Assembly (NCBI GenBank): GCA_964430745.1
Contig: CAYSHI010000304.1
Span: 1-64,000 of the forward strand
DNA: 64,000 nt
DNA from: CBDCGW01 sp964430745
GTDB lineage: Bacteria; Acidobacteriota; UBA890
Direction: 5' to 3'
Below the pieces are notes generated by a model. It was not told the origin of the DNA and did no database searches. It worked only from the letters and a program-made list of their open reading frames with translations. Within the stretch, counting starts at the first letter, position 1. Every line of letters begins with the position of its first letter. The position numbers were made by a program, and so were the translations under genes. Below are positions 58,833-64,000 of the stretch, piece by piece.

Positions 58833-59525
58833 ATGACAATCCTCGCGGCACACCAACCTCAATACCTGCCCTGGCTCGGCTTCTTCGACAAGCTCGACCA
58901 GGCGGACGTGTTCGTCCTCCTGGACGACGTGCAGTTCAAGAAGAACGAATGGCAGAACCGAAACCGCATCAAGGGTCCGGCGGGGCCACAGTGGCTGACC
59001 GTCCCCGTGCGTCACAAGTTCCCCCAGTCGATCGCCGAGGTCGAGGTGAGGGAGGGCGAGCCCTGGCGACGGAAGCACCTGCGCGCACTGGAAACCAACT
59101 ACGGCAAGGCGCCCTTCTTCGAGGCCGAGATGCAGCTCTTGGCGGAGTTGTTGGAGCGTCCGTGGACGCACCTCGCGCCGCTGAACATCGAGCTGACCCG
59201 CCGCCTTGTCGAGCGGCTGGGCATTCGCACCGACATTCGGATGAGCTCCGAGCTCTCGGCGCGCCGGCACCCGACGCTCCGACTCGTCGACCTGTGTCTC
59301 GGACTCGGAGCGGACATGTATCTATCCGGAGCCGGAGGCGACTATCTGGAGCGGGAGGCGTTCGATGCGTCCGGCGTCGGCCTCCGGTTCCAGCAGTTCA
59401 CCCATCCGAGCTACGGCCAACTTCACGGTGAATTCGAGCCCTGCCTGTCGGTGGTCGACCTCCTGATGAACTGCGGCGACGAGAGTCTTTCCGTCATTCA
59501 ATCCGGTAGAATTGCCCCGTCATGA
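58833..59525 (+). CDS. wbqC: WbqC family protein
   Basis: 230 aa. The N-terminus AAHQPQYLPWLGFFDKLDQADVFVLLDDVQFKKNEWQNRNRI is the WbqC signature; a later YLSGAGGDYLE segment is also typical. WbqC proteins occur in O-antigen/glycolipid clusters and are thought to modify sugar amino groups, but the reaction is not settled. ATG 58833; its stop overlaps the PIG-L gene start by 4 nt, supporting a shared pathway. Confidence 0.87.
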   Translation: MTILAAHQPQYLPWLGFFDKLDQADVFVLLDDVQFKKNEWQNRNRIKGPAGPQWLTVPVRHKFPQSIAEVEVREGEPWRRKHLRALETNYGKAPFFEAEMQLLAELLERPWTHLAPLNIELTRRLVERLGIRTDIRMSSELSARRHPTLRLVDLCLGLGADMYLSGAGGDYLEREAFDASGVGLRFQQFTHPSYGQLHGEFEPCLSVVDLLMNCGDESLSVIQSGRIAPS

Positions 59526-60148
59526 GAATACTTGCGCTGGGTTGCCACCCCGATGACATCGAGTTCGGCTGCGGCGGAACACTGTCGAAGTACGCCAGGG
59601 CCGGCCACGAGATCTACATGATGGTCATGACGCAGGGTCACGCGGGCGGCGATGACAGCCTGCGCCGGGCCGAGCAGGAAACCGCGGCGAAGATCCTCGG
59701 CTGCAAGAAGCTCTTCTGGGGCAACTACCGCGACACGGAGCTTCCGTTGAGTCGCAAGCTGATCCAGGGCATCGAGGAGGTGATCGAACAGGTCGCGCCA
59801 TCGTTCATCTTCGTCCACTACGGCGACGACACACACCAGGACCACCGCGTGCTGTCGCAGGCAACCGTGACGGCTACCCGCTACACCCGCAACGTGCTGT
59901 TCTACGAGGGGCCGACGACGCAGAACTTCATCCCCACGGTCTTTGTTGCCATCAACGACGTCATCGCCCACAAGATCGAAGCGCTCGAGGCACACGCGTC
60001 GCAGGTGCGCAAAACGAACATCGGCGACCTCAATATCGTCGAGCTGGTCGAAGCCGCATCGCTCTTTCGAGGGACCCAGGCGCGCATCAAGCACGCCGAA
60101 GGATTCTCGCCTTTGCGCCTGTTCATCAACGTGTCGGCCGGGGAGTAA
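59522..60148 (+). CDS. PIG-L family N-deacetylase
   Basis: 208 aa. The zinc motif HPDD lies in GCHPDDIEFGCGG; the second histidine motif is THQDH. These match LmbE/PIG-L deacetylases that remove acetyl from GlcNAc-type sugars. With WbqC and a DegT aminotransferase next door it probably prepares or modifies an amino sugar for the polysaccharide. ATG 59522. Confidence 0.9.
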   Translation: MRILALGCHPDDIEFGCGGTLSKYARAGHEIYMMVMTQGHAGGDDSLRRAEQETAAKILGCKKLFWGNYRDTELPLSRKLIQGIEEVIEQVAPSFIFVHYGDDTHQDHRVLSQATVTATRYTRNVLFYEGPTTQNFIPTVFVAINDVIAHKIEALEAHASQVRKTNIGDLNIVELVEAASLFRGTQARIKHAEGFSPLRLFINVSAGE

Positions 60149-60180
60149 CCTTGCCGGAGGCTGGCCCAACCGGCGACGCC

Positions 60181-61278
60181 ATGACCGCAGACCACATCGC
60201 GACGATTCCCCATTCCCGCCCTCTGCTGGGCGCGGAAGAAGCGGCAGCGGCGGCCGATGTGCTCCGGTCCGGACAGCTTTCGCAAGGCCCGCGGGTCGCC
60301 GCGCTCGAGGCCGCGACCGCTGTCGCCGTCGACGCGGCGCCTTCGACCGAGCACGCCGCCACCCACGCGGTGGCCGTTTCATCGGGAACGGCGGCGCTCT
60401 ATGTCGCGCTCAAGGCGCTCGGCGTGGCCGGCGGCGACGAGGTCTTGATCCCCGCGTTCGCGTGCGCCAGCCTGCACCAGGCGGTCGTTCACGCGCGCGC
60501 GACACCACGATTCATCGATTGTGACCCGCACTCACTGAACCCCGATGCGGACGACGCCCGACGAAAGCTCAGCTCGCGCACCACCGCCTGCATCGTGCCC
60601 CATCTGTTCGGACTGCCGGCCGACATCGCGGCTTTCTCGGCCCTGGACGTCCCGGTTGTCGAGGACTGCGCCCAGACTCTCGGAGTGTCCGTCGGCGATC
60701 GCCGCGTCGGGAGCTTCGGAGTGCTGACCGTGTGCTCGTTCTACGCCACAAAGCTCGTCGCCGGCGGCGAGGGGGGCATGGTCCTGTCGCGCGATCGTCG
60801 CCTCACCGATGCCGCCCGCTCGTTGCGTGACTGCGAGCAGTCGGACGCAGCGGAGGCCGCCTTCAACTTCAAGATGAGCGACCTTCACGCGGCCATCGCC
60901 CAGGTGCAGCTCCGCCGTCTCGACGACATCCTGCGCCGACGCCGCCTGCTTGCAGGCGCCTACCGCGAGGCCCTCGAAGACGCCGGCGTGGACCTACCCG
61001 TCGAGCCGACGGCCGGCGGCCACGCCTGGTTCCGGTTCGTCGTCGGACTCCGCGCTACCGACATCGGCTCGCTGATCGACCGCTGCGACCGACGAGGCCT
61101 GTCGTGCCGACGCCCCGTTGGCCGTCTGGCACCGGGAGTCGACCTGGACGCCCTTCCGGGCTGTCGCTCGGCATGGGAAGAAAGCTGCTCGCTTCCCCTC
61201 TATCCCGCGCTTTCCGACATCGAAGCCCGCCAGGTGCCCGAACGGTTCAAGGCGGCACTCGGAGGCGCCGATGACTAG
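60181..61278 (+). CDS. DegT/DnrJ/EryC1/StrS family aminotransferase
   Basis: 365 aa from ATG 60181 (a TTG at 60151 would add 10 residues). PLP lysine in SFYATKLVAGGEGG; other motifs VSSGTAALYVALKALG, VLIPAFACASLHQAV and VVEDCAQTLG. Such enzymes aminate keto-sugars bound to nucleotides. Their presence beside PIG-L and WbqC points to an amino-deoxy sugar in the repeat unit. Confidence 0.88.
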   Translation: MTADHIATIPHSRPLLGAEEAAAAADVLRSGQLSQGPRVAALEAATAVAVDAAPSTEHAATHAVAVSSGTAALYVALKALGVAGGDEVLIPAFACASLHQAVVHARATPRFIDCDPHSLNPDADDARRKLSSRTTACIVPHLFGLPADIAAFSALDVPVVEDCAQTLGVSVGDRRVGSFGVLTVCSFYATKLVAGGEGGMVLSRDRRLTDAARSLRDCEQSDAAEAAFNFKMSDLHAAIAQVQLRRLDDILRRRRLLAGAYREALEDAGVDLPVEPTAGGHAWFRFVVGLRATDIGSLIDRCDRRGLSCRRPVGRLAPGVDLDALPGCRSAWEESCSLPLYPALSDIEARQVPERFKAALGGADD

Positions 61279-61347
61279 CCGCGTTCGCTCCCGAGACCGC
61301 CGAAGCGATCGGCGGCAGAGAGCCACGAACCACTCCCGGAGAGAGCG

Positions 61348-62913
61348 ATGACGAACCGAGAGCGCCTGCTGAGCTTCGCTTTGGCCGTGGTCGCCATCGT
61401 CTTGCTCCTGCCGCCGATCAGCGGTCTGTTTTTCGTCGCGGGAAACCGCTGGGTGTATGTGTTGGCGCTCAGCTTCTGTATTTCCGGCGCCACCACTCCG
61501 GTGATTCGAGACGTTGCCGTCAGGATCGGGGCGGTCGACAAGCCCGACGGCGCGGAAGGCCGGAAGATCCACCAACGTTCGACCGCCCTGCTCGGCGGCG
61601 TCGCCGTCTGGTTCGGGATCGTCGGCGCACTCGTTGCCAACGGCGTGTGGCCCGCGGGGCTCGCCCCGGTTCTCGCCACGGGCACGATTCTGCTCGTTTT
61701 TTCCGCCGCCGACGACGTGCGCCCGATCCGCACCTCCCTGAAGCTGGTAGCGTTTCTGGTGTGCGCCGCGTTCGCCGTGTCCGCGGGAGCCCAAGCCTCC
61801 ATCTTTCCCCCGTCGCCGCTGGGCACGGCCGCGAATCTGCTCCTCAGCTTCGTGTGGATCGTCGGCATCTTCAACGCGCTGAACTTCCTCGATGGCATGG
61901 ACGGGCTCGCCGCGGGCCTGTCGGTCGTTATCGCCGTTCTGATGGGCGTCGTCGCTTTCGAAACATCGCAGCCGGGGATCGGCTGGGCCACGGCGGCAAT
62001 CGCCGGCGCCTGCCTCGGCTTCATTCCCTACAACTTTCGCCCGGGCGGCCGCGCGACGATCTTTCTCGGCGACGCCGGCAGCAACTTCCTCGGCTTCGTC
62101 CTCGCCAGCCTGGCATTGTTGGGGTTCTGGGCCGAGGCCGACCCTCTGGTGGCGATCAGCAACCCGATTCTCATCTTCTCGGTGCTGATCTACGACATGA
62201 CGTACATCACCATCGACCGCATTGCTTCGGGCAAGGTCCGTTCGTTCCACGACTGGATCGACTACACGGGCCAAGACCACCTTCACCATCGGACCGCTGC
62301 CGTACTCGCCGGGCGCGGCAAGGCGGTGCTCTTCATCCTGATGATGAACACGGCGCTCGGCATCGCAGCTCTGGCGCTGCGCGGCGCAGACCGGGTCACG
62401 GCGGTCTTCTTGCTCGTTCAGGCGCTGTTGATCCTCAGCCTCATCACCATGCTCGAACGCCGTGGGAAGGGGCTCATCAGCGCTCTCTTGAAACAGGAGC
62501 CCCACATCAGCCGAGACCCGAACCGGCCGCCCGTCCTGGTCGTCGACTTCGACGGCACCATCGCGCTCTGGGCGCCCTCAGGCTATCCCGATATCGGCGA
62601 GCCGATCGAAGGCGCCCACCGATTCCTGCGGCTGCTCAAGAGCGAGGGCTGGAAGATCGTGATCAACAGCTGCAGAAGCGGCGTCGATCATGAAACTCGG
62701 ATGGTCCGCTGGCTCACGGACCACAACATCCCGTTCGACGAGGTCAACCACAACTCGGATTATCCGTGGGCCAAGGGCAAGCCCGTCGGCGACGTCTACC
62801 TCGACGACCGCGGCGTTCGCTTCGAAGGCCGCTGGGACGCCGCTTATCAGAAGGTCCAGGAGTTGCTCCACCTCGCCGGCCAAAACGAGATCGCCTGCCG
62901 CGACGACGACTGA
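61348..62913 (+). CDS. WecA/MraY-family phosphoglycosyltransferase fused to a HAD-like domain
   Basis: 521 aa. Residues ~1-375 form a polytopic phosphoglycosyltransferase: DDVRP (122-126), NALNFLDGMDGLAAG (176-190), GDAGSNFLG (241-249) and HLHHR (311-315), as in WecA/TagO, which start repeat-unit assembly on undecaprenyl phosphate. A linker of ~20 residues leads to a cytoplasmic HAD-like domain (~393-521) with DFDGT (400-404), Ser441 in INSCRS, a Lys-rich AKGKP and YLDDRG (Asp486-Asp487). All four HAD motifs are present. The fusion is one frame without stop or restart. The role of the HAD part is unknown; phosphosugar or lipid phosphatase is possible. Confidence 0.88.
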   Translation: MTNRERLLSFALAVVAIVLLLPPISGLFFVAGNRWVYVLALSFCISGATTPVIRDVAVRIGAVDKPDGAEGRKIHQRSTALLGGVAVWFGIVGALVANGVWPAGLAPVLATGTILLVFSAADDVRPIRTSLKLVAFLVCAAFAVSAGAQASIFPPSPLGTAANLLLSFVWIVGIFNALNFLDGMDGLAAGLSVVIAVLMGVVAFETSQPGIGWATAAIAGACLGFIPYNFRPGGRATIFLGDAGSNFLGFVLASLALLGFWAEADPLVAISNPILIFSVLIYDMTYITIDRIASGKVRSFHDWIDYTGQDHLHHRTAAVLAGRGKAVLFILMMNTALGIAALALRGADRVTAVFLLVQALLILSLITMLERRGKGLISALLKQEPHISRDPNRPPVLVVDFDGTIALWAPSGYPDIGEPIEGAHRFLRLLKSEGWKIVINSCRSGVDHETRMVRWLTDHNIPFDEVNHNSDYPWAKGKPVGDVYLDDRGVRFEGRWDAAYQKVQELLHLAGQNEIACRDDD

Positions 62914-62952
62914 TCTCCGCCCGGAGATGTCGCTCGTTCGGACTGTCGACGC

Positions 62953-64000
62953 TCAGCGCAGAAGCGCCGCCTCCACCACCATCCCCGGGCCGAAGCCCAC
63001 CGCGACACAAGGTCTCGGCGCCTCATTGCGGCGCAGGTCTTCGAGGATGAACAGCAGCGTCGCGGCCGACATGTTGCCGTACTCCGACAGTACCCGCCGG
63101 GACACCGCCATCGCTTGGTCGTCGAGACCCATGGCATCGGCGAAGGCGGTGAGAATGCGCGGGCCGCCGGGGTGTACCGCCCAGGTGGCAACGTCATCCA
63201 CTTCGAGGTCGTTGGCCTCCAGCCATGCGCGCAACCAGTCGGCAAGGTTTCGCCGGATGAGCTCGGGAACACGCGCCGAGAGCGTCATGTGAAATCCGTG
63301 GTCGCCGATGTTCCAGGTCATCGCGTCGCCTGAATCGGGCATCAGCAATGTTCCGCTCGCGGTGGCGGACCACTCCGTTTCCGATGCCGCGGCCGGGTCC
63401 GCAAGGCCCACCAGCGCACCCGCGCCATCGGCGAACAAAGAGTTGGCGACGATCTTCTGAGCGTCCCAGCCGTAGAAGAAATGCAAGGTGCACAACTCGA
63501 CGGCACACAGCAGCACGCGGGCCTCGGGATCGGCGCGGGTGAACGACCGCGCCACACGCAAGCCGTTGAGCGCCCCGTGGCAACCCATGAATCCCACATG
63601 GGTGCGCTGCACGGTTCGCGGGAGGTCGAGGCCCTCGATCAAGGCGGCGTCGATCCCCGGCGCGAGGAATCCCGTGCACGACACCGTCACGACATGAGTA
63701 AAGTCACGCGGCGCGATCCCGGAGTCGTCGATCGCTCGGCGCGCCGCCAGCTCGGCCAGGCGAGGCGCCTCCGTCTCGTAGACCCGCATGCGCTCGCGCG
63801 TCGTCGGGCCGAGGTCACGGGCGTCTCGGGCACGGTGATAGAGAGCCTGGCGTGAGAACGGCTCACCCTCGGGACTCTGCAGCAGAACGCTGTGCCGTTT
63901 GCGCACACCGGCGCGACGGTAGAGAGCCGGGATGACGCGTCGCTTCTTCTCGTCGCCGTGGCAAAATGACTGGTTCACCTCGGCGACGTCGTCCTGCGTG
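62953..64000 (-). CDS. Type III polyketide synthase (partial, 5' end beyond window)
   Basis: At least 348 codons. Chalcone/stilbene-synthase-like thiolase fold: catalytic Cys in HVGFMGCHGALNGL, His in WAVHPGGPRIL and Asn in YGNMSAATLLF. The frame stays open through 64000 (preceding residues TQDDVAEVNQSF fit the conserved N-terminus), so the GTG at 63978 is an internal codon and the true start lies outside. It is convergent with the polysaccharide operon. Bacterial members make alkylresorcinols, pyrones or naphthols; the product here is unknown. Confidence 0.9.
   Translation of the reverse strand, partial: TQDDVAEVNQSFCHGDEKKRRVIPALYRRAGVRKRHSVLLQSPEGEPFSRQALYHRARDARDLGPTTRERMRVYETEAPRLAELAARRAIDDSGIAPRDFTHVVTVSCTGFLAPGIDAALIEGLDLPRTVQRTHVGFMGCHGALNGLRVARSFTRADPEARVLLCAVELCTLHFFYGWDAQKIVANSLFADGAGALVGLADPAAASETEWSATASGTLLMPDSGDAMTWNIGDHGFHMTLSARVPELIRRNLADWLRAWLEANDLEVDDVATWAVHPGGPRILTAFADAMGLDDQAMAVSRRVLSEYGNMSAATLLFILEDLRRNEAPRPCVAVGFGPGMVVEAALLR

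Noticed and set aside
60994..62505. A 503-codon minus-strand frame
   Set aside because: It is antisense to the DegT and WecA-HAD genes, and its composition (Arg, Glu, Gln, His) is that of a shadow frame.
1..64000. tRNA, rRNA, CRISPR array or phage genes
   Set aside because: No T-loop/anticodon cloverleaf, rRNA motif, regularly spaced repeat array or phage structural gene was seen. The excisionase-type HTH at 43627-44052 has no integrase near it.

Overview
This 64-kb window is high-GC, densely coded, chromosomal-type DNA from a Gram-negative bacterium. The evidence for a Gram-negative envelope is two predicted outer-membrane beta-barrels ending in Phe, a Wza-type export lipoprotein, several lipoboxes, a TAT signal and sigma-54 machinery (a GG-N10-GC promoter and two GAFTGA activators). 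The gene mix would fit a deltaproteobacterial-grade lineage such as Myxococcota or Binatota, but that is a weak inference. There are no phage genes, CRISPR array, rRNA or recognisable tRNA. The only transposon-like object is a 272-bp MITE-like element.

Region by region. 1-2.4 kb: repeats, then HtpX protease, a PilZ protein and LemA. 2.5-10.1 kb: a complete histidine operon behind a classical attenuator (leader peptide with six consecutive His codons, then a terminator). The order is hisL-hisG-hisDC(fusion)-hisH-hisA-hisB-hisF-hisN-hisIE, so every step from PRPP/ATP to histidine is encoded in one transcription unit, mostly with ATGA overlaps. 10.1-14.3 kb: two very small genes (one is ribosomal protein bTHX) and a YhaO/YhaN-like nuclease/ATPase pair. 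14.4-18.7 kb: a TAT-exported three-subunit molybdenum oxidoreductase (Fe-S, Mo, FAD+4Fe-4S) plus a small Cys-containing protein. 18.8-21 kb: MITE, DUF1326 protein, two uncharacterised genes and a minisatellite. 21-24 kb: a regulator behind a strong sigma-70 promoter and an ECF-like sigma factor with a membrane TPR partner. 24.1-27.7 kb: a sigma-54 promoter with an upstream dyad driving a secreted beta-propeller plus a Cys-rich mini-protein, next to a sigma-54 activator gene. 28-36.5 kb: metabolism, with a hydrolase, pyruvate kinase (apparent ATT start), two class I aminotransferases, an ACT protein, DUF2231 and a glyoxylate/hydroxypyruvate reductase. A structured, terminator-ended leader lies before the second aminotransferase. 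36.5-45.2 kb: small hypothetical, lipoprotein and barrel genes; a GAF-sigma-54 activator with an aspartyl-protease-like lipoprotein; an O-methyltransferase, a gamma-glutamylcyclotransferase-like protein, an excisionase-type HTH protein, and a hemerythrin with a membrane partner. 45.4-62.9 kb: one long, tightly coupled exopolysaccharide operon. 62.95 kb to the window edge: a type III polyketide synthase, cut by the edge.

The polysaccharide operon encodes an ExeA-like ATPase, a degenerate HD-GYP protein, Wza, a Wzc-type BY-kinase, an O-antigen-ligase/Wzy-like polymerase, four GT4 glycosyltransferases, a membrane PHP-like protein, WbqC, a PIG-L deacetylase, a DegT aminotransferase and a WecA-like initiating transferase fused to a HAD-like domain. 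It reads as a Wzy-type pathway, although no flippase lies in the window.

The points most worth following up are the his attenuator, the HisD-HisC and WecA-HAD fusions, the sigma-54/Cys-rich peptide locus, the structured leader at 33.7 kb, the two-copy 3'-UTR repeat whose stems differ but remain self-complementary, the catalytically degenerate HD-GYP, and the MITE.
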